Source: JANOYY01 sp043720395 (GTDB lineage Bacteria > Actinomycetota > Acidimicrobiia > Acidimicrobiales > JANYDT01). From it: a stretch of 64,000 nt of DNA. How positions within the stretch are numbered: the stretch's first letter is position 1; each line of letters starts with the position of its first letter. Location of the stretch: the NCBI GenBank assembly GCA_043720395.1, contig JAYSSR010000079.1, forward strand, positions 1 through 64,000. Reading direction: 5' to 3'. The notes beneath the pieces are model-generated. The model did no database searches. It was not told where the DNA came from and saw only the letters and a program-made list of their open reading frames with translations. Shown here piece after piece: positions 9,113-17,759 of the stretch. The translations under genes were made by a program, and so were the position numbers.

Positions 9113-10027
9113 TCAATAGTACCAAGGGAAGGAGCGGAAGTCGGGGCCGCGCTTTTCCAGGAATGCGTCGCGTCCTTCGGCCGCCTCATCGGTCATGTAG
9201 GCCAACCGGGTCGTCTCTCCGAGCAGTACCTGCTGGCCGACAAGGCCGTCGTCGATCATGTTGAACGAGTACTTCAACATCCTTTGCGCTGTCGGCGACT
9301 TGGCGTTGATGATGCGTCCCCACTCCAACGCGGTCAACTCCAGGTCACTGTGGTCGACCACCTTGTTCACCATGCCCATCCGGTACGCGTCCTCGGCCGT
9401 GTACTCGCTTCCGAGGAAGAAGATCTCCCGTGCGAACTTCTGCCCGACCTGGCGTGCGAGATAGGCGGACCCGAACCCTCCGTCGAAGCTGCCCACGTCG
9501 GCATCGGTCTGTTTGAACCGGGCGTGCTCGCGCGACGCGATCGTAAGGTCACTCACGACATGGAGTGAGTGTCCGCCCCCGGCAGCCCAGCCCGGCACGA
9601 CGCAGATCACGACCTTTGGCATGAAGCGGATCAGACGCTGCACTTCCAGGATGTGCAAACGTCCGGCCCTTCCCGGGTCGATGCTCGCCGCGGTGTCACC
9701 CTCGGCATACCGGTATCCGTCGCGTCCACGGATGCGCTGGTCGCCGCCACTGCAGAATGCCCAACCGCCGTCCTTCGACGACGGTCCATTGCCGGTGATG
9801 AGCACACAACCCACGTCACTCGACATACGTGCGTGGTCGAGAGCCCGGTACAGCTCGTCGACGGTGTGCGGCCGGAACGCGTTGCGTACTTCCGGTCGGT
9901 TGAATGCGACCCGAACCGTGCCATGCGCGTTCGCCCGGTGGTACGTGATGTCGGTGAAGTCGAACCCGGGCACCTCGCTCCACACGGAGGCGTCGAAGAT
10001 CTCAGAAACAGCTGCCTTGTCGTTCAT
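9113..10027 (-). CDS. menB: 1,4-dihydroxy-2-naphthoyl-CoA synthase
   Basis: MenB closes the second ring of menaquinone by converting o-succinylbenzoyl-CoA to 1,4-dihydroxy-2-naphthoyl-CoA. The 304 aa crotonase-fold protein has the MenB-specific WAFCSGGDQRIRGRDGY loop, the SFDGGFGSAYLARQVG helix and the C-terminal PDFRSFPWYY tail that completes the active site. These separate it from ordinary enoyl-CoA hydratases. The ATG at 10027 (MNDKAAVSEIF) was chosen; a further 25 upstream residues look like non-coding repeat. No other men genes are in the window. Confidence 0.95.
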   Translation of the reverse strand: MNDKAAVSEIFDASVWSEVPGFDFTDITYHRANAHGTVRVAFNRPEVRNAFRPHTVDELYRALDHARMSSDVGCVLITGNGPSSKDGGWAFCSGGDQRIRGRDGYRYAEGDTAASIDPGRAGRLHILEVQRLIRFMPKVVICVVPGWAAGGGHSLHVVSDLTIASREHARFKQTDADVGSFDGGFGSAYLARQVGQKFAREIFFLGSEYTAEDAYRMGMVNKVVDHSDLELTALEWGRIINAKSPTAQRMLKYSFNMIDDGLVGQQVLLGETTRLAYMTDEAAEGRDAFLEKRGPDFRSFPWYY

Positions 10028-10063
10028 CGCCGGACAGTCTCGCCGGTCTGCCCAGCCCCGGTC

Positions 10064-10086
10064 GACCCGACCCGACCCGACCCGAC
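10064..10086. repeat. 5-bp tandem repeat (gaccc)
   Basis: Four and a half tandem copies of gaccc lie about 40 bp upstream of the menB start. It is probably a slippage tract. No function can be read from it. Confidence 0.7.
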
Positions 10087-10108
10087 TCCGCTCAGCCGTC
10101 AAAGCCAG

Positions 10109-10235
10109 GACGTTGGGAACATCGGCGACCCCCCGGGTAGTTGATCATCCCAACGTCCGAAATCCAGTCGGTCCAACTGACACGTTGGGAACCTTGCTGA
10201 TCGGCACGTTTGGTCGGCCACCCACAACCCAACGT
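10109..10235. repeat. ACGTTGGGA inverted-repeat cluster
   Basis: Four copies of a 9-10 bp unit alternate in orientation. gacgttggga (10109) pairs with tcccaacgtc (10148), and cacgttggga (10181) with a shorter cccaacgt (10228), giving two successive hairpins. They fill the divergent gap between menB and the HMG-CoA-synthase-like gene. The same unit recurs at 21034-21084. They could be short intergenic palindromes or divergent-promoter operators. Confidence 0.65.
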
Positions 10236-10272
10236 ACGCTCGTCGTCACCCCCGAAGCAGGAGCACCCCCAC

Positions 10273-11715
10273 ATGGCCGGAATCGTCTCGTACGGCAGCT
10301 ACGTCCCCTACTGGCGACTTGACCGCAAAGCCATTTCCGCAACACTGGGCACGGGAGGCGGCAAGGGCTTGCGCGCGGTGGCCAGTTTCGACGAGGACAC
10401 CACGACCATGGGCGTCGAAGCCGCGCGAAATGCACTCGGGGCACGCGCCGGCATCCGCCCCGAACGCCTGCTGTTCGCAACGAGCGACCCTGCGTATCTC
10501 GACAAGACGAACGCGACGTCGATTCACGCGGCACTCGGTCTGACCCAGGACGCGCTCGCCGTCGATATCGGCGGTGCACCGCGCTCCACAACCGCAGGGC
10601 TGCTCATGGCAGCGGAGTCACTGGCCACCACCGTCCTGGTTGCGAGTGACGCCCGCACAGGTCTGCCCGGCAGCTCCGACGAAAGCACCGGCGGCGACGC
10701 CGCAGCTGCACTGGTCTTCGGCAACGGTGCCGTGGTTTGTGAGCTCGTCGCCCACGCGCACTCCTCCGCCGAATTCCTCGACCGGTGGCGCACGCCGGGA
10801 GCGAAGTCGAGCGGGCAGTGGGAGGAGCGATTCGGCGAGGGCGAGTACGTCCCGCTCGCGCGCAACGCAATCGCCGACGCGTTCAAGGCCGCCGAGCTGT
10901 CCCCCGACGCGGTCCATCACGTGATCGTCACGGGCGTCCACGCGCGCGCCGTCGGTGTCGTGCGCGTCGGGCTCGACGTACGGCCGGGCGTGGTCGCCGA
11001 CGACCTCACGAGCAGCGTCGGCAACACGGGTGCTGCGGCGGGGGCGCTGGTGCTGTGCGACGTCCTCGACCGCGCCGGTACCGACGAGACGATTGTGATG
11101 ATCAGCCTCGCCGATGGCGTCGACGTGTTCGTGTGGAAGACCACATCGAACCTCGCGGCCTTCCGTGCGAGTCGCACGACCCCGACGGTACGCGCGCAGA
11201 TCGATGGCGGAGCACCGACGCTTCCGTACGCGCAGTTCCTCACCTGGAAGGGACAGCTGGTGCGGGAGCCACCGCGCCGCCCCGATCCCGACCGCATCTC
11301 CGCCCCGGCGGCGGGCCGCGGTTCGGCGTGGAAGTTCGGTTTCGCAGCATCGCGGTGTTTGCACTGCGCGACGCGTCACCTGCCGCCGATGCGCGTGTGC
11401 ATGCACTGCCACGCAGTCGACGAGATGACGCCGGAGCGTCTGGCCGATTCCGAGGCGACGGTGGCGACGTTCACCATCGACCGTCTCGCGTTCTCGATGA
11501 GCCCACCCGTCGTTGCCGTCGTGATCGACTTCGACGGAGGCGGGCGCTTCATGTGCGAACTCACCGACTGCACGCCCGCCGAGGCAAAGATCGGTCTGAA
11601 GGTTGAGATGACGTTTCGCAAGATGAACACCGCACAATCGATCCACAACTACTTCTGGAAGGCGAAGCCGATCCGCGGCTGGAGCCCACCTGTATCCCCG
11701 ACGTACGTACACTGA
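10273..11715 (+). CDS. HMG-CoA synthase-fold protein fused to DUF35 zinc ribbon/OB domain
   Basis: This 480 aa two-part protein has a thiolase/HMG-CoA-synthase fold (about residues 1-320) starting MAGIVSYGSYVPYWRLDR. A C-terminal DUF35 acyl-CoA-associated domain follows, with zinc pairs CLHC and CMHC (about 358-378) and then an OB fold. The nucleophile position of the synthase reads DIGGAPRSTTAGL and has no cysteine, so ordinary Claisen chemistry through an acyl-cysteine is doubtful. The ATG at 10273 begins the first strand. It precedes the thiolase gene by 37 bp. DUF35 partners usually shape the acyl-CoA site of thiolase-like enzymes, so the two products probably act together. Confidence 0.82.
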   Translation: MAGIVSYGSYVPYWRLDRKAISATLGTGGGKGLRAVASFDEDTTTMGVEAARNALGARAGIRPERLLFATSDPAYLDKTNATSIHAALGLTQDALAVDIGGAPRSTTAGLLMAAESLATTVLVASDARTGLPGSSDESTGGDAAAALVFGNGAVVCELVAHAHSSAEFLDRWRTPGAKSSGQWEERFGEGEYVPLARNAIADAFKAAELSPDAVHHVIVTGVHARAVGVVRVGLDVRPGVVADDLTSSVGNTGAAAGALVLCDVLDRAGTDETIVMISLADGVDVFVWKTTSNLAAFRASRTTPTVRAQIDGGAPTLPYAQFLTWKGQLVREPPRRPDPDRISAPAAGRGSAWKFGFAASRCLHCATRHLPPMRVCMHCHAVDEMTPERLADSEATVATFTIDRLAFSMSPPVVAVVIDFDGGGRFMCELTDCTPAEAKIGLKVEMTFRKMNTAQSIHNYFWKAKPIRGWSPPVSPTYVH

Positions 11716-11752
11716 TTATCAGCGCGCAGAACAACTACAAGGAGACAAGACC

Positions 11753-12955
11753 ATGGCATCGAGGGGCATCCGAGACCGAGTAGCGATCGTCGGCATGGGC
11801 TGCACGCAGTTCGGCGAACACTGGGGCAAGAGCGTCGACGACCTACTCATCGACTCGTCGCAGGCGGCGCTGAGTTCCGCGAACATCGGGATCGACGACG
11901 TCGACGCGTTCTGGCTCGGCACCATGGCAAGCGGCGTCTCCGGACTCACGCTGAGCCGTCCGCTGAAGATCAACTACAAGCCAGTCACGCGCCTCGAGAA
12001 CATGTGCGCTACGGGCTCCGAGGCGATCCGCAACGCGTGTTACGCCGTGGCCTCGGGCGCGTTCGACGTGGTGATGGCCATCGGCGTCGAGAAGCTGAAG
12101 GATTCCGGCTACTCGGGCCTCGTCGTCGGCGGTGCACAGACTGACGGCACGGACCCCACGACAAGCGCACCAGCGTCGTTTTCGTATCTCGCGCCGGCAT
12201 ATGGCAAGAAGTACGGCGTGACCGACGGGGAAATGAAGGAGGTCATGACGCGCATTGCCTGGAAGAACCACTTCAACGGGGCCCGCAATCCACGTGCACA
12301 GTTCCGCAAGGAGGTCTCGAAGGAGACGATCGCGGCATCGCCGCTGATCGCCGGGCCGCTCGGGATCTTCGACTGCTCGGGCGTGTCCGATGGCTCCGCC
12401 GCCGCGATCATCGTGCGCGCCGAGGACGCCTACAAGTACACCGACAAGCCGCTGTTCGTAAAGGCGTTGTCGTTCGTGTCTGGTCCCGGCGAGGGCCCGA
12501 TCGATCCGACGTACGACTACACGACGTTCCGCGAGGTCGAGCGGTCCGCCGCGGATGCCTACGCGCAGGCGGGCGTGACCGACGTCCGGGCCGAGATTGC
12601 CATGGCCGAGGTGCACGACTGCTTCACCCCCACCGAGTTGGTGCTCATGGAGGATCTCGGGTTTGCTGAGCGCGGGATGGCATGGAAGGAAGTGCTCGCC
12701 GGCACGTATGACCTCGGCGGGGAACTCGCCGTCAACCCCGACGGTGGGCTGAAGAGCTTCGGCCACCCGATCGGGGCATCGGGCCTGCGGATGATGTTCG
12801 AGTGCTGGCTGCAGCTGCGCGGCGAGGCACCAGAAGATCGCCGTGTCGCCGCGATCGCGGCAGGCAAGAAGCTCGCGATGACGCACAACTTGGGCGGCGC
12901 GCCCGGCAACTGCGTCAGCTTCGTCTCCATCGTCGGCACCGAACCCTCCGCGTAG
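11753..12955 (+). CDS. Thiolase (acetyl-CoA acetyltransferase/SCP-x type)
   Basis: This is a 400 aa thiolase with all catalytic elements: the nucleophilic Cys85 in ENMCATGSEA, the EVHDCFTPTE loop, the SFGHPIGASGLRM histidine motif and the HNLGGAPGNCVSF C-terminal cysteine motif. It would catalyse CoA-dependent cleavage of 3-oxoacyl-CoA or the reverse condensation. SCP-x-like thiolases of this type favour bulky or branched acyl chains. A good ribosome-binding site (aaggaga) precedes the ATG. It follows the DUF35-fusion gene and ends at a strong terminator hairpin. Confidence 0.9.
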   Translation: MASRGIRDRVAIVGMGCTQFGEHWGKSVDDLLIDSSQAALSSANIGIDDVDAFWLGTMASGVSGLTLSRPLKINYKPVTRLENMCATGSEAIRNACYAVASGAFDVVMAIGVEKLKDSGYSGLVVGGAQTDGTDPTTSAPASFSYLAPAYGKKYGVTDGEMKEVMTRIAWKNHFNGARNPRAQFRKEVSKETIAASPLIAGPLGIFDCSGVSDGSAAAIIVRAEDAYKYTDKPLFVKALSFVSGPGEGPIDPTYDYTTFREVERSAADAYAQAGVTDVRAEIAMAEVHDCFTPTELVLMEDLGFAERGMAWKEVLAGTYDLGGELAVNPDGGLKSFGHPIGASGLRMMFECWLQLRGEAPEDRRVAAIAAGKKLAMTHNLGGAPGNCVSFVSIVGTEPSA

Positions 12956-12963
12956 AAGCTCGC

Positions 12964-12990
12964 TCGGCGGCGTCCCTCGGACGCCGCCGA
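12964..12990 (+). terminator. GC-rich hairpin terminator
   Basis: A 12-bp perfect stem (tcggcggcgtcc and its complement) around a 3-nt loop lies 8 bp after the thiolase stop. There is no long U tract, which is common in high-GC actinobacteria. Confidence 0.75.
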
Positions 12991-13038
12991 CTCTGTGGTG
13001 TCCTGCATCGCTCGCTGACCTTTCCCGGCGTCCGTTTT

Positions 13039-13117
13039 CGGTTGGGGGTTGCGCGCAGCGGTTGGGGGCTCAGGACATGCTGCGCGCAACCCCCAAAGCT
13101 GCGCGCAACCCCCAACC
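13039..13117. repeat. 79-bp palindromic repeat, left copy
   Basis: The element reads as two copies of a cggttggggg seed, a short loop and two reverse-complement copies ending cccccaacc. The arms also contain ttgcgcgcag and its complement. It is almost identical to the copy at 14225-14303, in the same orientation; the only difference I see is aaag versus aatg. Together they bracket a DUF559-like gene. Confidence 0.9.
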
Positions 13118-13219
13118 ATCACTGACTCCATCGCGCCCGGGTTCGGGTGACACGAAATGTTCAGAGCGTCGCGTGGTTGCCCGCTGCGCCGGAGCCGCTA
13201 ACGGGGTTTGATCAACGCC

Positions 13220-14209
13220 ATGCTCCACGGCTCCCTCCGACGTTCCGATCTCGTCAACGAAGGCCTCACACGTTCAGCGATCGACGGACGCCTTCGATCG
13301 GGCACCCTCGACCGCCGTACCCGAGGCGTCTACGCAACTCCAGATCCGCCCGACGATCTCTTCAAGCGTGACCTCGCCGCGGTGTTGCATCGAGTCGGGG
13401 GCTGCGCGGCCGTGTCGCACCGAAGCGCAGCACGTCTCCACAACTTCGATGGTTTCGCCACCGAATCGATCGTCGAGGTCGTCACCTACCATTTTTCGGG
13501 ACTTCGGTCCGCAGACGTCCATCGGACCCGACATCTCCCGGCCGAACATTTGATGACCCTCGACGCTCTCATCGTCACGACCATCGCTCGGACGCTGCGC
13601 GACCTCGGTAGAGTCGTCAGCCTCGACGAACTTGAACTCGCACAGGAGAGTGTCCTCCGGGGTCCCGACCCGTCGAAACCGGCCGTCTGGAACGAAGACA
13701 TCCTTGTCGAGCTCCGCTTTCTCGCGGACCTTCGCACGCCGAAAACTGGCGCAACATCGCTCGGCATTTCGCTCGCACGTCGCCCGCCGAACTGTCGGCC
13801 AACTGGCTCGTTTGCAGAGATGAAGGCCCTCCAAGGCTTTCGGCTAAGAGGCCTCGGCGACCTCATCCGCCAAGCCGACATACGAATCTTCGACTCGACC
13901 GGTCGACTCATTCATCATTTCTACGCCGACTTCCTGCATCACCTCACCGGACTCATAATCGAAATCAACGGCAAATCTGCACGGGGAGGCGTCGTCATGA
14001 ACGAGCGCGATGTAGCGAGGGCGAATGTCATCACTCCGCACCTCACCGTTCTGACCTATCCGGCGGCCCGCGTGATCGATCGATCATCGTCAGTCGCCGC
14101 AGAGGTGCACGCTCGCGTCTCCCGAGAGGCCGTTCGACCAGACGTCGATGTTCGGCCCGGTGCTGAAATCCGTCGCACTCCGACCGGCTTCGACATCTAC
14201 CTCCGCTAG
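13220..14209 (+). CDS. AbiEi-like plus Vsr/DUF559-like nuclease-fold protein
   Basis: This 329 aa protein begins with a winged-helix region like the AbiEi antitoxin N-domain (about residues 1-45, LRRSDLVNEGLTRSAIDGRL). A linker domain typical of this group follows (HRSAARLHNFDGF). The C-terminus resembles the Vsr/DUF559 restriction-endonuclease fold: YADF (Asp237), LIIEINGK (Glu248) and a downstream NERDVARANVI helix. The usual E-x-D-G core reads E-I-N-G, so catalysis is uncertain. An in-frame TTG lies 12 bp upstream. The gene is bracketed by two direct 79-bp palindromes, which suggests a mobile or repeat-associated unit. AT-richer patches than the neighbouring genes fit recent arrival. Confidence 0.72.
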   Translation: MLHGSLRRSDLVNEGLTRSAIDGRLRSGTLDRRTRGVYATPDPPDDLFKRDLAAVLHRVGGCAAVSHRSAARLHNFDGFATESIVEVVTYHFSGLRSADVHRTRHLPAEHLMTLDALIVTTIARTLRDLGRVVSLDELELAQESVLRGPDPSKPAVWNEDILVELRFLADLRTPKTGATSLGISLARRPPNCRPTGSFAEMKALQGFRLRGLGDLIRQADIRIFDSTGRLIHHFYADFLHHLTGLIIEINGKSARGGVVMNERDVARANVITPHLTVLTYPAARVIDRSSSVAAEVHARVSREAVRPDVDVRPGAEIRRTPTGFDIYLR

Positions 14210-14224
14210 CGCTAGCCGATCAGT

Positions 14225-14303
14225 CGGTTGGGGGTTGCGCGCAGCGGTTGGGGGCTCAGGACATGCTGCGCGCAACCCCCAATGCTGCGCGCAACCCCCA
14301 ACC
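14225..14303. repeat. 79-bp palindromic repeat, right copy
   Basis: Direct copy of the element at 13039-13117, starting 15 bp after the stop of the DUF559-like gene. The same double-seed arms and the same loop (ctcaggacatg) are present, so the two copies share orientation. Confidence 0.9.
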
Positions 14304-14384
14304 GAAAAGGAGATGGGACGATCCACGCGCCGGCGGATGTTCCCGATACCGCACGAGGGTCACCGCTATTTGGACGCTGCGCGG

Positions 14385-15965
14385 CTAGAGGCCTGCGACG
14401 AGGCGGGCGAGGTTCCAGTCGGGGTTGTCCGCGATGAGGCGATCCATGCGGTACTTCGACTCGAACAGTGCGACCCGTGAACCGTCGGAGCGGTTCATGA
14501 CACGCACACCCGTCAGGCCACGCATCGCAGCAGCGGTGTCGGCGTCGGTGCGTCGGGCTACCACGTACGGCGAGCCGCCAAGGTCCACCGCGGCACCGAA
14601 CTCCGATGCCAAACGGGATGCAAACACCTCGAACTGGAGTTGCCCGACCGCGGCCAGCACCGGTGCCTGGTCGCCGAAGTCGGGATCGCGCAAGACCTGC
14701 ACGACGCCCTCCTCGTCAAGCTGCGCGAGGCCCGACCTGAACTGCTTGAACCGTCCCGTGTCACGCGGACGCACCGACGTGAACACCTCCGGGTCAAACG
14801 TTGGAAGCGGCGGGAACTCGACCACGGATGAGCCCTCGTAAAGCGTGTCGCCGATACGCAGGTCCCGTGCGTTGATGAGCCCGACGACGTCGCCCGGATA
14901 CCCCTCCTCCACGGTGTCACGTTCCGCGCCGAACACCGACGTGGCGTACTTCGTGCCGAACGGCTTGCCGGAACGCCCGTGGGTGAGGGACATGCCCCGC
15001 TCGAAACGTCCGGAGTTGATACGCACGAACGCGATGCGGTCACGATGCGACGGGTCCATGTTCGCTTGCACCTTGAACACCATGGCCGAGCACAGCGAAT
15101 CGAGCTCACGAGTTTTGCCGTCGACGTCAACCCGAGGCGAAGGCGACGGCACCAGGTCGACGACCGCTTCGAGCAATTGGCGGACGCCGAAGTTCGTGAT
15201 GGCCGACCCCGCGAACACGGGGGTGGACTCACCGGCGCAGAACGAATCCACATCGAGGTTCTGGCCGACCGCGTCGAACAGCTCGACCTCCTCATACGCC
15301 GCGTCCCACGCCTTGCCGAGCGACGCCCGCGCAGCGTCGAAAGAGAGGTGCTCCTCGACCGCCATCGTCGCCCCACGAGCGGTCCGCTCGAAGCGAACGA
15401 ACTCACCGGCGCGGCGGTCGATGACGCCCCGGAAGTCGCCCGGCTCCCCCACCGGCCACGTCACCGGCGTGGGACGCAGCACGAGACGCTCCTCGATCTC
15501 GTCGAGCAACTCCAGCGGCATCCGGCCCGGACGATCCATCTTGTTCAGGAACGTGATGATCGGCAGGTCCCGAGCGCGGCATACCTCGAACAGCTTGAGC
15601 GTCTGTGTTTCGAGACCCTTGGCCGAGTCGAGCACCATGACGACCGCGTCGACCGCGGTGAGCACGCGGTAGGTGTCTTCGCTGAAATCCTTGTGCCCGG
15701 GCGTGTCGAGGAGGTTCACGACGCAGTCCCGGTAGGGGAACTGCAGCACCGTTGAGGTGATGGAGATACCGCGCTTCTGCTCCATCTCCATCCAGTCGGA
15801 CGTCGCGGAACGACCGCCTTCTCGGGCATGGACGCTGCCCGCGCGCTGGAGTGCGCCCGCATACAGGAGGAACTTCTCGGTCAGCGTGGTCTTGCCGGCG
15901 TCGGGGTGGCTGATGATCGCGAACGTCCGTCGACGCGCTGCTTCGGAGATGATTCGCGAACTCAC
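14385..15965 (-). CDS. prfC: Peptide chain release factor 3
   Basis: RF3 is the GTPase that recycles RF1 and RF2 from the ribosome after termination. The 526 aa length is typical. G motifs are clear: AIISHPDAGKTT (P-loop, about residue 16), the switch I segment RGISIT, DTPGHKDF (G3) and NKMD (G4). The C-terminal RF3 domain includes RDTGRFKQFRSGLAQL. It reads toward the repeat-bracketed DUF559 gene, and its stop lies 82 bp from the right-hand repeat. Confidence 0.96.
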   Translation of the reverse strand: MSSRIISEAARRRTFAIISHPDAGKTTLTEKFLLYAGALQRAGSVHAREGGRSATSDWMEMEQKRGISITSTVLQFPYRDCVVNLLDTPGHKDFSEDTYRVLTAVDAVVMVLDSAKGLETQTLKLFEVCRARDLPIITFLNKMDRPGRMPLELLDEIEERLVLRPTPVTWPVGEPGDFRGVIDRRAGEFVRFERTARGATMAVEEHLSFDAARASLGKAWDAAYEEVELFDAVGQNLDVDSFCAGESTPVFAGSAITNFGVRQLLEAVVDLVPSPSPRVDVDGKTRELDSLCSAMVFKVQANMDPSHRDRIAFVRINSGRFERGMSLTHGRSGKPFGTKYATSVFGAERDTVEEGYPGDVVGLINARDLRIGDTLYEGSSVVEFPPLPTFDPEVFTSVRPRDTGRFKQFRSGLAQLDEEGVVQVLRDPDFGDQAPVLAAVGQLQFEVFASRLASEFGAAVDLGGSPYVVARRTDADTAAAMRGLTGVRVMNRSDGSRVALFESKYRMDRLIADNPDWNLARLVAGL

Positions 15966-16013
15966 GGGGCGGATATCCTACCGGCCCGCGGCGACGAGCC
16001 AGGGGCGGGCGGG

Positions 16014-17759
16014 TCAGAGGGCGAGTTGCTCCCTCGCATGGGCGGTGAGCCGCTTGTAATCGACCTTGCCGTTGGGTGCCCGCCCGATCGTGTCGATCCA
16101 GAGGACGTGGCGCGGTGCCTTGTAGGCGGCCAGCCGTTCCTTCACGTGGGCGACGACGTCGACCGGCAACACGGACCCGGCAGGAACGTCGGCGCGCAAC
16201 TCGATAAGCGCGCAGATGACCTCGCCGAAGCGGTCGTCGGGGATCCCGACACAGACCGCGTCCTCGACGCTCCCATGCGTCTTGAGCGCCTCCTCGACCT
16301 CCTCCGGGAACACCTTCTCACCACCTGTGTTGATACGCACCGACCCGCGCCCCAACAGGTACAACGTGCCGTCGGCATTGACGAGCGTGTAATCGCCCGG
16401 AATCGAATAGCGGACGCCATCGATCGTCCGGAACGTCTTCGCCGTCTTCTCCTCGTCCTTGTAGTAGCCGAGCGGAATGAAGCCGGTCACGGCGACGAAG
16501 CCACGTCGTTCCGAGCCGGGTTCTACACGCACGTTGTCGTCGTCGAACACGGCCACCGTCGGACCGAGCATGAACTTGGCCGTCTTCTCCGCCGCACCCT
16601 TGGTCGACACCGATGCCCCGAGCCCGACGGCCTCCGACGATCCAAGCGAGTCGAAGAGCATCGCGGTCGGGAGATGCGCGAGCAGGCCGTCCTTCGTTTC
16701 CTGGCTCCACATGACGCCGGAACTGGAGATGACCTTCAACGCGGAGAGGTTCCACCGACCCGGCGAGGCGTCAAGCGCGGCCAGCAGTGGGCGCGCGAAG
16801 GCGTCACCGACGATCACCAGCTGATGGACGCCCTCGGATTCGACCGCGGACCACATCGCGGCAGCATCGAATCGACGAGCGGGCAGCGTCACGACGGAAC
16901 CGCCCATGCCGAGCGCGATCATCGCGGAGAACTGTCCGGTTCCGTGCATGAGCGGGCAACCCGGCAGCAGGATCGGTGGCTCGGTCGGAGGGTTGGCCGA
17001 ACGTTCGGCAAGTTCTGCGAGCGATGCGATCGGAGGAAATCCGAGCAGCGGGCTTCCCGCACATCCAGCGACGTTGTACAGGTCGTCCTGACGCCACATC
17101 ACCCCCTTTGGCATGCCGGTCGTGCCACCCGTGTAGAGGAGCAGAAGGTCGTCGCCGGAACGTCCCCAGGGCCCCTTGGTCGGACCACGAGTGCCAATTC
17201 GCGGACCACCGACTACCGACTCGTAGGGCACCGCCCATGCTGGGCACGCGGCGACAAGGCCAGGTTCTCCCTCAGGATCATCGACGACGTACCAGCGCTT
17301 CACCTTCGGAAGCTCGCCGCGGATCGCGTCGATCAGCGTCGTATAGGACGCATGGAAGACAACCGCTTCCGCGTCGGCGTTTTCAAAGAGGTATCTGATT
17401 TCCTCCGGCCCGTAACGAAAGTTGGTATTCACCGGCGCAAGACCTGCCTTGAACGCCGCAAAGTAGACCTCGAGATATTCGGGGCCGTTGGTCAGGTACG
17501 CAGCAACCTTGGCCTGGTGGCCGAGTCCGGCGGCGAGCAGGTCAGCAGCAAGGTGGTCCGCTCGACGGTCGAAGTCGTCCCAGGGAAGGCGAATATTCGA
17601 GCCGGGAAAGCGGCTGATCGTCGAGACAAGAGGTCGCGGTACAAACGGTCCGATCGCGGTACGTTCGGGCGCGCTCGATGTACCGCGAGCGCACCGGATG
17701 TACCGCGACCAGTTTGAGCGACCGTCAGGCGGCGAGTGCTCGAGACACGAGAAGGGCAC
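16014..17759 (-). CDS. Acyl-CoA synthetase with repeat-derived N-terminus
   Basis: This ANL-family acyl-CoA ligase (581 aa in the longest frame) has the AMP-binding motif LLLYTGGTTGMPKGV and the C-terminal catalytic Lys region PNGKVDYKRL. The usual FadD3-like N-terminus is missing. Instead, residues about 17-42 are encoded by a 75-bp intergenic palindrome (17635-17709). The recognisable family sequence begins only at RLPWDDFDRRADHLAADL. I find no ATG, GTG or TTG between the repeat and that point. Either translation starts at 17759, inside the 3' end of the NicO gene, and reads through the palindrome, or the gene has lost its native start. Substrate unknown. Confidence 0.8.
   Translation of the reverse strand: MPFSCLEHSPPDGRSNWSRYIRCARGTSSAPERTAIGPFVPRPLVSTISRFPGSNIRLPWDDFDRRADHLAADLLAAGLGHQAKVAAYLTNGPEYLEVYFAAFKAGLAPVNTNFRYGPEEIRYLFENADAEAVVFHASYTTLIDAIRGELPKVKRWYVVDDPEGEPGLVAACPAWAVPYESVVGGPRIGTRGPTKGPWGRSGDDLLLLYTGGTTGMPKGVMWRQDDLYNVAGCAGSPLLGFPPIASLAELAERSANPPTEPPILLPGCPLMHGTGQFSAMIALGMGGSVVTLPARRFDAAAMWSAVESEGVHQLVIVGDAFARPLLAALDASPGRWNLSALKVISSSGVMWSQETKDGLLAHLPTAMLFDSLGSSEAVGLGASVSTKGAAEKTAKFMLGPTVAVFDDDNVRVEPGSERRGFVAVTGFIPLGYYKDEEKTAKTFRTIDGVRYSIPGDYTLVNADGTLYLLGRGSVRINTGGEKVFPEEVEEALKTHGSVEDAVCVGIPDDRFGEVICALIELRADVPAGSVLPVDVVAHVKERLAAYKAPRHVLWIDTIGRAPNGKVDYKRLTAHAREQLAL
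17635..17709. repeat. 75-bp GCGGTACATC palindrome, copy 1
   Basis: Palindrome of the cgcggtacatc family, with imperfect double-seed arms. It lies inside the longest frame of the acyl-CoA synthetase gene and just downstream of the NicO stop codon. Length matches the other four copies exactly. Confidence 0.88.

Noticed and set aside
13039..14303. Classical insertion sequence
   Set aside because: No transposase motif, no short terminal inverted repeats with target duplications; flanks are direct palindromes.
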